In this document: positions 25,086-33,412 of the stretch, piece after piece
How the letters are laid out: every line of letters begins with the position of its first letter
How positions within the stretch are numbered: position 1 is the stretch's first letter
Assembly (NCBI RefSeq): GCF_000513895.2
Contig: NZ_CP165783.1
Span: forward strand, 124,001-188,000
Reading direction: 5' to 3'
Length of the DNA: 64,000 nucleotides
Origin: Ensifer sp. WSM1721
GTDB lineage: Bacteria; Pseudomonadota; Alphaproteobacteria; Rhizobiales; Rhizobiaceae
The notes under the pieces: model-generated
The model's input: the letters and a program-made list of their open reading frames with translations, nothing else
What the model was told of the DNA's origin: nothing
Databases searched by the model: none
Translations under genes and position numbers: made by a program

Positions 25086-25781
25086 ATGCGAATTGACCAG
25101 CCGCTCCGGAGATCGGCACCGCTGTCGCGGCAGAAGAAGAATGACGCAAGTGAGCCCATCGTCGTCATCGTCGATGACGATGCAGCCGTTCGCGAGGCCT
25201 TGTCGGAGCTGATCCTCTCGGCGGGCCTGCAGCCCATGAGCTTCGCCTCGACCCGTGAAGTGCTCGACGCCGACATACTGGACCGCCCCGGCTGCCTGAT
25301 CCTTGACGTGCGCATGCCTGGAGCGAGCGGCCTTCACCTGCAGCATCATCTGGCGGAGAGCGGCAATGCAAAGCCGATCATCTTTCTAACCGGGCACGGC
25401 GATATTCCGATGACCGTGCAGGCGATGAAGGCGGGCGCGGTCGACTTTCTCACCAAGCCGGTGCGCGACCAGACGCTGCTCGATGCGGTGATTGCCGGTA
25501 TTGAACTGGACGCGGCCCGACGGGCCAACGCCTTGGTCGTCAGGCGCAATATCGAACGCCTGGAGACGCTGACGCACCGCGAGCGCGAGATCCTGGGCGA
25601 AGTGGCGCGGGGGCGGCTCAACAAGCAGATTGCCTTCGATCTCGGGATAAGCGAGGTCACGGTCAAGCTGCACCGCGCCAATGTTATGCGCAAGATGGAG
25701 GCCGGGTCGATCGGCGAGTTGATCAGGGCTTGGGAGACGCTGCCCATGGCGATGCGCGAGGTCGACGGCGCCTGGTTCTGA
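25086..25781 (+). CDS. Second FixJ-type response regulator (receiver + LuxR HTH)
   Basis: The 231-residue product has an N-terminal stretch of about 20 residues rich in Arg and Lys, a receiver domain (VVIVDDDAAVREALSELIL, Asp in LILDVRMPGASGLHL, IFLTGHGDIPMTVQAMKAGAVDFLTKPV) and a LuxR HTH (LTHREREILGEVARGRLNKQIAFDLGISEVTVKLHRANVMRKM). It resembles the regulator encoded at 24063 and probably arose from it by duplication. The ATG at 25086 has a GGAGGG ribosome site; an upstream ATG at 25074 overlaps the previous gene. It may control a different target set from the same kinase. Confidence 0.9.
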   Translation: MRIDQPLRRSAPLSRQKKNDASEPIVVIVDDDAAVREALSELILSAGLQPMSFASTREVLDADILDRPGCLILDVRMPGASGLHLQHHLAESGNAKPIIFLTGHGDIPMTVQAMKAGAVDFLTKPVRDQTLLDAVIAGIELDAARRANALVVRRNIERLETLTHREREILGEVARGRLNKQIAFDLGISEVTVKLHRANVMRKMEAGSIGELIRAWETLPMAMREVDGAWF

Positions 25782-25831
25782 CGGGATCGATCCTGCCCCA
25801 GGGATACCGATGTCGCCGATGGTACGTTGAC

Positions 25832-26728
25832 TCACATCGCTTCGATGGCTCTCGCCTCACGGGCTATGAAGTCGCAGAACAGTTTGACGCGCAAGGGCAC
25901 GGTGCGGCCGAAGGCGTGCAGCGCATTGAATGGCAGGCTCGGAAGCGCGATCTCCGATGCGAACGTGACAAGCGCACCGGCTTGCAACTCCTTCGCCACC
26001 AGACACCGCAGCAGATAGGCGGCGCCCAACCCAGCGAACGCCGCCTGGATGAGCGCGGCGCCTGAATCGCAATCTACGCGACCGGCGGGAACAAAGCTGC
26101 TGCCGTCCGCCAGACGTACAGGCTGGATTAAGCCGCCGAGCACGTAACGGGCAAAGGGCACGGCCGCCAGATGTTCGACAGGCAGCGGATTGCCCAAAGT
26201 CTCAAGAAAAGCCGGAGATGCGACGATCGCCATCGGCAGGTCGGCCAGATGGCGGACGATCAAATCGCCTTGCGTCGGATTGCCAGCGCGCAACACGACG
26301 TCATAATCCTCCCGGATCAGATCGACGAATCGGTCGGTAAGGCCGATATCGAGATGTAAGTTGGGATTGTCGGCCGCAAAGCCTGTAAACAGCCGCGGCA
26401 GCAGCAGGGGCGCCAGCTCGCTTGGCATGCTGACGCGCAGGCGGCCGGAGAGTGCGGCATCGGACCCGATCCCCTCGTCGCTCGAATCCAGATCCCGCAA
26501 GAGCGGTGCGACGCGCTCGAAGAAAATCTGGCCGTCCTGTGTCAACGTCAGGGCCCGGGTGGAGCGCAGGAAGAGACGCGCGCCGATCTTCTTTTCAAGC
26601 CTCGCCACGCTCTTCGACACCGCCGATGGCGTAGTATCGAGATTGCGTGCCGCGGCGCTGAAGGAACCGGCCTCCACCGTTCGCACAAAGGCCATCAATC
26701 CAGAAGTCTCGTTCAGCAGGTTCGGCAT
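25832..26728 (-). CDS. LysR-family transcriptional regulator
   Basis: The product of about 298 residues has the LysR winged helix (LMAFVRTVEAGSFSAAARNLDTTPSAVSKSVARLEKKIGARLFLRSTRALTLTQDGQIFFE) and a complete effector domain (LSGRLRVSMPSELAPLLLPRLFTGFAADNPNLHLDIGLTDRFVDLIREDYDVVLRAG). This is the CrgA/DsdC-like subgroup often found beside oxidoreductase genes. The ATG at 26728 gives the standard N-terminus; an upstream in-frame ATG at 26764 would add 12 residues. It is divergent from the SDR gene at 26823, which is the likely target. Confidence 0.9.
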   Translation of the reverse strand: MPNLLNETSGLMAFVRTVEAGSFSAAARNLDTTPSAVSKSVARLEKKIGARLFLRSTRALTLTQDGQIFFERVAPLLRDLDSSDEGIGSDAALSGRLRVSMPSELAPLLLPRLFTGFAADNPNLHLDIGLTDRFVDLIREDYDVVLRAGNPTQGDLIVRHLADLPMAIVASPAFLETLGNPLPVEHLAAVPFARYVLGGLIQPVRLADGSSFVPAGRVDCDSGAALIQAAFAGLGAAYLLRCLVAKELQAGALVTFASEIALPSLPFNALHAFGRTVPLRVKLFCDFIAREARAIEAM

Positions 26729-26789
26729 TTGCAACTCCGCGGCACAGATCATGTGCCTGCCCATGATCTAATGGATGAGAGTGCCGCCG

Positions 26790-26820
26790 TTTATCTCAAG
26801 CTCAGTTGAAAGGAGATAAA
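26790..26820 (+). promoter_or_regulatory. Leader inverted repeat covering the SDR ribosome site
   Basis: TTTATCTC (26790-26797) and GAGATAAA (26813-26820) form a perfect 8-bp inverted repeat with a 15-nt loop, just before the ATG at 26823. The AGGAG ribosome site (26811-26815) is partly inside the right arm. It may be a leader hairpin limiting translation or a LysR binding site. Confidence 0.45.
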
Positions 26821-26822
26821 CA

Positions 26823-27572
26823 ATGCAATGTCTCAAAGACAAGGTCGCCGTTATCACCGGTGGCAATAGCGGCATCGGCAGGGCGACCGCCAAGCTTTTC
26901 GCCGAGGAAGGCGCGCGGGTCATCATCACCGGCCGGCGGCAGGATGTCGTCGACCAAGCGGTGCGCGATATCGGTCATCATGCCATTGGCATCGTGGGCG
27001 ACGTCGCCGACCTCGAACATCACCACGAGGTGGTGGACATGGTGGAGAACCATTTTGGTGGCCTCGATATCTATATTGCCAATGCCGGCGTCATCAATCT
27101 CACTGCGTCCCACAATGTGACACCGGAAGTTTACGACCGGCATTTCGCCATCAACACGCGCGGCGTGTTCTTCGGCGTCCAGACGATCGCGCCTCTAATC
27201 CGCAATGGCGGCAGCATTATCGTTACGAGTTCGCTAGCGGCGACAAAGGTATTGCCGGACCACGCGGTTTATGCCGGCTCGAAGGCCGCCGTCGCCGCCT
27301 TCGCTAAGAATTGGGCGATCGAATTCAAGGCACGGCGCATCCGCGTCAACATCCTTAGCCCGGGGCCGGTCGAGACGGAAATCCTCGGTAAGCTCGGCGT
27401 ATCGGAGGCCGAACGACCTGCGTTCGAGGATCACATGGCGTCGCTCATCCCGGCAGGGCGGATGGGACGACCGGAGGAGCTGGCGCGCGCCGCGCTCTTC
27501 CTCGCCTCCGACGCGGGCAGCTTCGTAAACGGGGTGGAACTTCATGCCGACGGTGGCATGACCTTGGCTTGA
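26823..27572 (+). CDS. Classical short-chain dehydrogenase/reductase
   Basis: The 249-residue product has the classical SDR set: cofactor motif TGGNSGIG at residues 12-19, NAG at about 88-90, catalytic Ser in IIVTSSLAAT (about residue 140), YxxxK as YAGSK (Tyr near 153, Lys near 157) and the SPGPVETE segment. An Arg in ITGRRQD after strand 2 suggests NADP preference. The end NGVELHADGGMTLA is typical. The substrate cannot be told from sequence. The gene is divergent from a LysR gene that probably controls it. Confidence 0.92.
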   Translation: MQCLKDKVAVITGGNSGIGRATAKLFAEEGARVIITGRRQDVVDQAVRDIGHHAIGIVGDVADLEHHHEVVDMVENHFGGLDIYIANAGVINLTASHNVTPEVYDRHFAINTRGVFFGVQTIAPLIRNGGSIIVTSSLAATKVLPDHAVYAGSKAAVAAFAKNWAIEFKARRIRVNILSPGPVETEILGKLGVSEAERPAFEDHMASLIPAGRMGRPEELARAALFLASDAGSFVNGVELHADGGMTLA

Positions 27573-27958
27573 AAGGCTCGGAAGATGCCAACGATCTGGT
27601 CATCATGGCTCCTGCTGCGGACGCTTCAGCCCGACACTGGGACCGCTGTGTTCTTCTGTCGGGTTAGTCGGACATCCGCACGAGTCGCGGTAGGTCTATG
27701 GAGGCTTCTGACCGACGATGCGGCCGGAGTTCCAACTGGACTAGCTTTCCTCCCGAAAGCTACTCTCCACAGCCGCAGCGCTTAACCTCAAGCGGGCCGA
27801 TGATAATCTTCTTAGAAGTGATACCGGGGGGGAAGCCGTCGCTCGATCGGGTTCGTTTTCCGGGCAGGCATCCGCAAAAGCGGACCTTGATATTGGAAGC
27901 CCCAAAACTGCCACGAGCTGTCACGCTCCGACCGGACGCGCTGGTCCAGCGGGTCCAC
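27573..27958. other. Gene-poor stretch between SDR and lacI
   Basis: The SDR gene and the first GH172-module lacI end towards each other here. A minus-strand open frame at 27760-27984 (ARGSFGASNIKVRFCGC...) overlaps the end of lacI and has no ribosome site; I cannot call it a gene. No terminator hairpin stands out. Confidence 0.4.
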
Positions 27959-29020
27959 TCAAGTGTGATGCCCCTTGCTTTCAATGAGCCCCGAACACTT
28001 TAAAACCGCGCCGACCGAACCTCGCTCGACGAGGCGACAAGGCAGCATGACGTGCTTTGGCTCGAGGTCTTCGCCTTCGAGAAGGCGCTCCAGCAGATCG
28101 GCTCCGCAATATCCCAGGTCGTAGTAGGGCAGGGCGGCAGTGGTAAGCTCGGGCTTCACCGCATGCGATACCGTGCGGAAATCGTCGAAGCCGACGATGC
28201 TGACATCGTTTGGGATGCTCAGTCCCAGACCGAGTGCCGCAATATAGACCTGCAGGGCCATCTCGTCGTTTCCGCACATGATCGCCGTCGGCCGGTCCGG
28301 TTGAATGAGGATCTCGCGGGCAGCGGCAAAAACATAGTTGTTCTCCTCGCCGATCACGCCGTCCATTCCCAACCGAACATCGATATCGTTTTCGGACAGT
28401 CCGGCTTCCCGGATGGTCCCACGGAATGCCTCGTATCGGAGCTCGGCTCCGAGCAGACGAGGGTTGAGGCGGATATAGCCGATGCGCCGATGCCCCCGCT
28501 CGAGCAAATGCCGCGTCAGGTCGCGGGAGCCTTGAAGGTCATCCGGCTCGATCGATACGTAAGGCTTCTTCGATCCGGGGCGGCAGTTCACCAAGATGGT
28601 CGGGATATCAACCTCATCAGGCTCAGGATCGATGACCCGATGGTACATCGTCACATAGAGCACGCCTTCGATACGATGGGACTGGAACGTTCTCCAGGTC
28701 TCCCGCTCCCGCTCTAGGTTGCCGTTGGTGTTGGCAAGGAAAACGGTGCGTCCATTCGCATTGGCCCAATCCTGTATTCCGCGCACGATGTCGCCTGAAT
28801 ACGGGGTCGTTGAGATGAAATCGGTTATGATGCCGAACGTGCGGGATCGGTTCGAGCGAATGAGGCGCGCGGCCATATTCGGAACGTAGCCCAACGAGGC
28901 GATTGCCGCCTCGACTCTCTGAAGCGTGTCTGCGTGGACATTTGGCTCCTTGTTGACCACGCGCGAAACCGTCTTGTCGGAGACGCCGGCCATTCGCGCC
29001 ACGTCCTTGATGCTGACCAT
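27959..29020 (-). CDS. LacI-family repressor of GH172 module 1
   Basis: The 353-residue product has a LacI HTH (MVSIKDVARMAGVSDKTVSRVVNKEPNVHADTLQRVEAAIASLGYVPNMAARLI) and a periplasmic-binding-like effector domain (FGIITDFISTTPYSGDIVRGIQDWANANGRTVFLANTNGN..., AIMCGNDEMALQVYIAALGLGLSIPNDVSIVGFDDF). It is divergent from the SBP-permease-permease-ATPase-GH172 operon; three phased operators lie between them. It closely resembles the second LacI (35776-36795), including the VSDKTVSRVVN recognition helix, so the two may bind each other's sites. The effector is probably an imported fructoside or furanoside. Confidence 0.92.
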   Translation of the reverse strand: MVSIKDVARMAGVSDKTVSRVVNKEPNVHADTLQRVEAAIASLGYVPNMAARLIRSNRSRTFGIITDFISTTPYSGDIVRGIQDWANANGRTVFLANTNGNLERERETWRTFQSHRIEGVLYVTMYHRVIDPEPDEVDIPTILVNCRPGSKKPYVSIEPDDLQGSRDLTRHLLERGHRRIGYIRLNPRLLGAELRYEAFRGTIREAGLSENDIDVRLGMDGVIGEENNYVFAAAREILIQPDRPTAIMCGNDEMALQVYIAALGLGLSIPNDVSIVGFDDFRTVSHAVKPELTTAALPYYDLGYCGADLLERLLEGEDLEPKHVMLPCRLVERGSVGAVLKCSGLIESKGHHT

Positions 29021-29077
29021 GATTGCCGTTCCTCACCAGTTGTCCTGAACATATGAAGATAGCGCTTTCCATGCAAG

Positions 29078-29134
29078 TGACAACGTCGACATTATTCATG
29101 ACAACGTCGTCATCTACGATTGACAACGTCGACA
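29078..29134. promoter_or_regulatory. Three phased LacI operators of GH172 module 1
   Basis: TGACAACGTCGACA occurs at 29078-29091 and 29121-29134; TGACAACGTCGTCA at 29099-29112 is a 12-of-14 palindrome. Starts are 21 and 22 bp apart, about two helical turns, and each has a central CG as in LacI-family sites. They lie between the divergent lacI (start 29020) and SBP (start 29195) genes. Confidence 0.75.
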
Positions 29135-29194
29135 TTCTTCCGTTAGCCTCTGCCGCAAGGGTTGGAAAAAGCGAGCCTTTTGGGAGGAGCCGCG

Positions 29195-30454
29195 ATGAAA
29201 AAAATGCTTGCAACAAGTGCGATCGCATTGGTGATTTCAGCAGCCGCCGCGGACGCCGAGACTTTGAATATTCTCGTCGAGGGCGGCGGTGAAATGCTCC
29301 AGAAGGCCGTTGCTGCGCGGTTCACCAAAGAGACCGGCATCGAGGTCAAGTTCACGGTGGTCCCCTATCAGGGAGTCTTTGACAAGCTCTCGGCCGAGAT
29401 CGCTTCGGGGCAGTCGAATTTCGATGTCGCCTCGATCGATGTCGTCTGGAATGCTAAGTTTGCGCGGCATCTGGAAAGCCTCGACGATCTTTTCACGCCC
29501 GAGTTTGCGGCAGATTTTTCCCCGGCGCTGCTGGCAGACGCGAAGCTTGGCGGACACTATATCGGCGTCCCGGCCTGGGCGAACGCAGAGGTCGTGCTCT
29601 ATCGCAAGGACCTGTTTGAGAGCCCGGACGAAAAGGCGGCGTTCAAGGCCAAATACGGCTATGAGCTCGCCCCTCCGGCCAATTGGCAAGAGTGGCGGGA
29701 TATCGCCAAGTTCTTCACGCGCGACACCGACGGCGACGGCAAGACCGACTTCTGGGGCACCGACACGATCGGCGCCTATTCAGAAGAATGGATGGCGCAT
29801 GTGTTGCAAGCAGGCTCGCCCGGCGTAGTCCTCGATGCCGAAAACAATGTCATCATCGACAACGCCGCTCACAAGGAGGCGCTCGAGTTCTATGTCGCTC
29901 CCCTTTGCCAGGACAAATCCGTTCCGGAAAACGTCGCTGAGATCGGCTGGGGCGAGGCCCAGAACCTCTTTTATCAGGGCAAGACGGCGATGATGAAATT
30001 CTGGGCGCATGCCTACAGGATGACGCCGGCGGACTCCAAGGTTAACGGCAAGGTCGGCGTCGCTTCGATGATTGCCGGAAAAGCGGGGATCGCCGGCATC
30101 CCCGGTACCTGGTACAACGTCATTCCTTCGACTGCCGCCAACAAGGAGGCCGCGAAGAAGTTCATCGCCTACGCGGTCAAGCACAACGCGATGGGCATCG
30201 AAGCTCCGCTCGGCCTTGCTGCGACGAACTCCGCCTACCAGAGTTACGCCGGCAAGCAGGGATATGAACACTTCGAGCCGCTTTTGAAGACGTTAGCGGC
30301 AGCCGCGACGCGGGGCCGTCCGATGCATGAGCACTATCAGGAGATCGTTGATGAGGCGGTGCTGCCTGCCGTGCAGAAGGCTCTTTCCTGCGAAGATGAC
30401 ATCGGTGAGGTCCTATCCGAAGCCAAGGAGACGATTGAGGATATCTTGAACTGA
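29195..30454 (+). CDS. Sugar ABC transporter substrate-binding protein (GH172 module 1)
   Basis: Periplasmic CUT1-type binding protein of 419 residues. The signal peptide is MKKMLATSAIALVISAAAADA (cleavage near AADA). The mature part starts ETLNILVEGGGEMLQKAVAARFTKETGIEVKFTVVPYQGVFDKLSAEIASGQSNFDVASIDVVW, with later NPA-like and GIAGIPGTWYNVIPSTAANKEAAKKF segments usual for oligosaccharide binders. The ATG at 29195 has a GGGAGGAG ribosome site. It is the first gene of the operon that ends in a GH172 enzyme, so its ligand is probably that enzyme's substrate. Confidence 0.93.
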   Translation: MKKMLATSAIALVISAAAADAETLNILVEGGGEMLQKAVAARFTKETGIEVKFTVVPYQGVFDKLSAEIASGQSNFDVASIDVVWNAKFARHLESLDDLFTPEFAADFSPALLADAKLGGHYIGVPAWANAEVVLYRKDLFESPDEKAAFKAKYGYELAPPANWQEWRDIAKFFTRDTDGDGKTDFWGTDTIGAYSEEWMAHVLQAGSPGVVLDAENNVIIDNAAHKEALEFYVAPLCQDKSVPENVAEIGWGEAQNLFYQGKTAMMKFWAHAYRMTPADSKVNGKVGVASMIAGKAGIAGIPGTWYNVIPSTAANKEAAKKFIAYAVKHNAMGIEAPLGLAATNSAYQSYAGKQGYEHFEPLLKTLAAAATRGRPMHEHYQEIVDEAVLPAVQKALSCEDDIGEVLSEAKETIEDILN

Positions 30455-30463
30455 TCCTCCCAA

Positions 30464-30489
30464 GCGGGTCGGCCAGTTGGTCGCCCCGC
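30464..30489 (+). other. Intercistronic hairpin after the module 1 SBP gene
   Basis: GCGGGTCGGCC (30464-30474), loop AGTT, then GGTCGCCCCGC (30479-30489): an 11-bp stem with one mismatch and one G-T pair. It sits in the SBP-permease gap, the same place as the hairpin at 17950-17981, and has no T-run. Confidence 0.6.
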
Positions 30490-30523
30490 CGCCTCACCGC
30501 GTTTCCTGATACCGGAGTTGGAT

Positions 30524-31402
30524 ATGACCGAGAACCGGTTTGTCCTCGCTATGATCGCGCCGGCAGCAATCTTCCTGGGCTTGCTGGTCGCCTATCCAGT
30601 TGCTCTGCTGGTCTACAATTCCTTCTTCAAGGTCGAGCTCATTGCACCGGACGTTCGCACGTGGGCGGGATTGCAGAATTACATCGAGGCTCTGACGTCA
30701 TCGCGAGTCCGTGAAAGCGCACTGCGCACCGTTCAGTACACGTGCTTCGCGCTGTTGTTCGAGTTCGTTTTCGGCTTCTGCGCGGCATTGCTGTTCAACG
30801 CGATCGCCGACAGCTCCCGCTGGCACCGGACGATTTTCGCCTTGCCGCTCATGGTGCCGCCTATCGTTGCCGGTCTACTGTGGCGATTCCTGCTGATCGG
30901 CGACATCGGTATTCTCAACCACGGACTGGTCGGCCTCGGCCTGATCGACAGTCCCGACGCTATCCGTTGGCTCTCTGACGAGGACGTCGTCATATATGCG
31001 GTTTCCTTCGCAGACATCTGGCTGACGACCTCCTTCGTTGCGCTCGTCAGCTATGCGGGACTGACAAACATTCCCCGCGAACTGCTCGAGGCCGCGCGGA
31101 TCGACGGCGCCAGTGCCCTGAAGAGGTTTTGGCACGTCACACTGCCGATGATGCGTCCGGTTCTCGCGGTCGTCGTGATCGTTCGCGGCGTCGATGCTGC
31201 CAAGACATTCGACCTCATTTGGATCCAGACGCAGGGCGGCCCGCGCCATCAGTCCGAAGTCATTTCCATGAACATCTACCAGAGGATGGTGCGCTACGGC
31301 GACCTCGGCGAGGCATCCGCTTCCGCAACGCTCTTCCTCATCGCCATGATCCTTCTCGCTGTCGTCGCCTACTGGAAGATCTGGAGGCCCGCCAATGATT
31401 GA
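30524..31402 (+). CDS. Sugar ABC transporter permease, MalF type (GH172 module 1)
   Basis: Inner-membrane permease of 292 residues. It starts with MTENRFVLAMIAPAAIFLGLLVAYPVALLVYNSFFKVEL (first membrane segment), has further helices such as YTCFALLFEFVFGFCAALLF, and the EAA loop IPRELLEAARIDGASALKRFWHVTLPMMRPV. The ATG at 30524 is preceded by GGAG. The gene overlaps the next permease by 8 bp (31395-31402). Confidence 0.93.
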   Translation: MTENRFVLAMIAPAAIFLGLLVAYPVALLVYNSFFKVELIAPDVRTWAGLQNYIEALTSSRVRESALRTVQYTCFALLFEFVFGFCAALLFNAIADSSRWHRTIFALPLMVPPIVAGLLWRFLLIGDIGILNHGLVGLGLIDSPDAIRWLSDEDVVIYAVSFADIWLTTSFVALVSYAGLTNIPRELLEAARIDGASALKRFWHVTLPMMRPVLAVVVIVRGVDAAKTFDLIWIQTQGGPRHQSEVISMNIYQRMVRYGDLGEASASATLFLIAMILLAVVAYWKIWRPAND

Positions 31403-32231
31403 GCGCAAGAAACGAGACGTCGGCGGGGCGGTCATCAACATCTTCGCCTCGCTGCTGGTGCTGTCCTATGCGGTTCCGTACGTCTATCTGCTGATGACGG
31501 CGCTCAAACCCGCCGCCGATGTGCAGCAGATTCCGCCGTCGTTCTTCCCGAACCGCATCACGCTTGAGAACTTCAGCACGGTTCTTGCCACCCCGAGCCT
31601 GCCCGCCGCCTTTGCGAACTCGCTGATGGTGGCAGTGCTGACGACGGTCCTCTCGCTGGTTCTGGCCGTGCCCGCCGCCTACGTTGCGACACAGTATCGT
31701 CGGTCCTTCACGACGTTCTTCCTGCTGTTTGCACTCGTCACCCGCATGGTGCCGGCCGTGTCGCTCGGCGTGCCGCTGTTCACCCTGCTCAAATCCTTAG
31801 GGCTTCTCGACACGACGTTGGGGCTGGTGCTCGCCCACACATCGACCGCCGTTCCGCTAGCATTGCTGCTCATGTCGGCCTTCTTCGAGGGGCTTCCCAA
31901 GGAGCTTGAAGAAGCGGCTCGAATGGATGGATGCACGCGGTTTCAGGCTTTCGTGAAGATCATCCTTCCGGTGATGCGCAGTGGCATCGCGGTCACCGCC
32001 CTCTTCTCGTTCATCGCCAGTTGGAACGAGTTTCTCTACGCGCTTCTGCTGACTTCGGAAAAAGGCAAGACCGCTCCCATCGTCATCGCGGAATACAACT
32101 CCGTCTACGGGCTGGCTTGGGGGCCGATGACCGCGGCTGCAGTGCTCTATTCGCTGCCCGTCATCCTCATCACCCTCATTCTTCAGAAACAGATCATCGG
32201 CGGCCTGACCTTCGGCGCTGTCAAAGGCTAA
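31395..32231 (+). CDS. Sugar ABC transporter permease, MalG type (GH172 module 1)
   Basis: The 278-residue inner-membrane permease has about six helices (INIFASLLVLSYAVPYVYLLMTAL first) and the EAA loop LPKELEEAARMDGCTRFQAFVKIILPVMRSG. It ends KQIIGGLTFGAVKG, the usual MalG-like tail. It starts inside the previous permease gene (8-bp overlap) and ends 12 nt before the ATPase gene. Confidence 0.93.
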   Translation: MIERKKRDVGGAVINIFASLLVLSYAVPYVYLLMTALKPAADVQQIPPSFFPNRITLENFSTVLATPSLPAAFANSLMVAVLTTVLSLVLAVPAAYVATQYRRSFTTFFLLFALVTRMVPAVSLGVPLFTLLKSLGLLDTTLGLVLAHTSTAVPLALLLMSAFFEGLPKELEEAARMDGCTRFQAFVKIILPVMRSGIAVTALFSFIASWNEFLYALLLTSEKGKTAPIVIAEYNSVYGLAWGPMTAAAVLYSLPVILITLILQKQIIGGLTFGAVKG

Positions 32232-32243
32232 TGGAGACGAGAA

Positions 32244-33386
32244 ATGGCCGAGATTTGCCTGAGCAATATCAACAAGGTTTATGGCGACAGCTTCCATGCG
32301 ATCCGCAATCTGACATTCGACATTAAGGACGGCGAGTTCCTGGTCTTCGTCGGCCCGTCCGGCTGCGGCAAGTCCACGGCACTGCGGATGATCGCCGGGC
32401 TCGAGAGCATTTCGAGCGGGGAATTGCGTATCGGCGACAGGCTCGTGAATCACGTCGATCCGAAGGACCGCGACATTGCGATGGTGTTCCAGTCCTATGC
32501 GCTCTACCCGCACAAGACCGTCCGGGAAAACATCGCGTTTCCTCTGCGCATGGCGAAGCTGCCGAAGCCGGAGATCGATCGCCGCGTCGAGGAGGCCGCC
32601 CGCGTCCTGGAACTCACGCCGCATCTCGACCGCAAGCCGGGCAGGCTCTCCGGCGGCCAGCGGCAGCGCGTGGCGATGGGAAGGGCCATCGTGCGCAAGC
32701 CGGCGGCCTTCCTCATGGACGAGCCGCTTTCGAACCTCGACGCCAAGCTCCGCGTGCAGATGCGGGCGGAGATCTCGCGCCTGCAGAAGGAACTCGGTGT
32801 CACCACGATCTACGTCACCCACGACCAGGTCGAGGCGATGACGATGGGAGACCGTGTTGCCGTCTTGAAGGGCGGTGTACTCCAGCAAATCGACACGCCG
32901 AAGAATCTCTATGATCGACCCGTCAACGCCTTCGTTGCCGCCTTCATCGGCTCGCCCTCGATGAACCTTTACGAAGCGTCCCTGTCGGGGGACGACTTGA
33001 GACTCGGCTCGCAGTTCATCCGACTGCCCAGTGAGGTTTTTGCGGCGCGTCCTACCCTCCGCACAGAAAACGGGCGAACCGTCGTTGTCGGCATCCGCCC
33101 GGAGGACATGGATGACGCTTCGATCGCGCCCTCAAGCGCAGAAATCCAGGCGACTGTCACCCTCGTCGAGGGGCTCGGTGCTGAGACGATGGTCCATCTC
33201 GCGATCGAGGCGCCTTGGGTGGACGCCGGCGACCCAGACGCCGTCGCGGAGATCGGTCACCAGCGCTCCGCAGTCGGCCGCTTCTCACCAAAAACCGAGG
33301 TTCGGATCGGCGACCGTGCCCGCGTCGCGCTGACCCCTACAAACCTGCATTTCTTTGATCCCGAAACCCGCACCAGCATCTGGTGA
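32244..33386 (+). CDS. Sugar ABC transporter ATP-binding protein (UgpC/MalK type, GH172 module 1)
   Basis: The 380-residue ATPase has Walker A GPSGCGKST near residues 36-44, Q-loop FQSYALYPHKTVREN, signature LSGGQRQRVAMGRAIVRKP, Walker B AFLMDEPLSNLDAKLR and H-loop YVTHDQVEAMT. A C-terminal MalK-like regulatory domain with GIRPEDMDDASIAP follows. A GGAGACGAGAA ribosome site precedes the ATG. It would serve the two permeases immediately upstream; the GH172 gene starts 27 nt after its stop. Confidence 0.93.
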   Translation: MAEICLSNINKVYGDSFHAIRNLTFDIKDGEFLVFVGPSGCGKSTALRMIAGLESISSGELRIGDRLVNHVDPKDRDIAMVFQSYALYPHKTVRENIAFPLRMAKLPKPEIDRRVEEAARVLELTPHLDRKPGRLSGGQRQRVAMGRAIVRKPAAFLMDEPLSNLDAKLRVQMRAEISRLQKELGVTTIYVTHDQVEAMTMGDRVAVLKGGVLQQIDTPKNLYDRPVNAFVAAFIGSPSMNLYEASLSGDDLRLGSQFIRLPSEVFAARPTLRTENGRTVVVGIRPEDMDDASIAPSSAEIQATVTLVEGLGAETMVHLAIEAPWVDAGDPDAVAEIGHQRSAVGRFSPKTEVRIGDRARVALTPTNLHFFDPETRTSIW

Positions 33387-33412
33387 CGGCCACACACATA
33401 GGAGACTGTGAC

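Noticed and set aside
27760..27984. Minus-strand ORF of 74 codons downstream of the module 1 lacI gene
   Set aside because: No ribosome site, overlaps the lacI end, and no recognisable family; not enough to call a gene.
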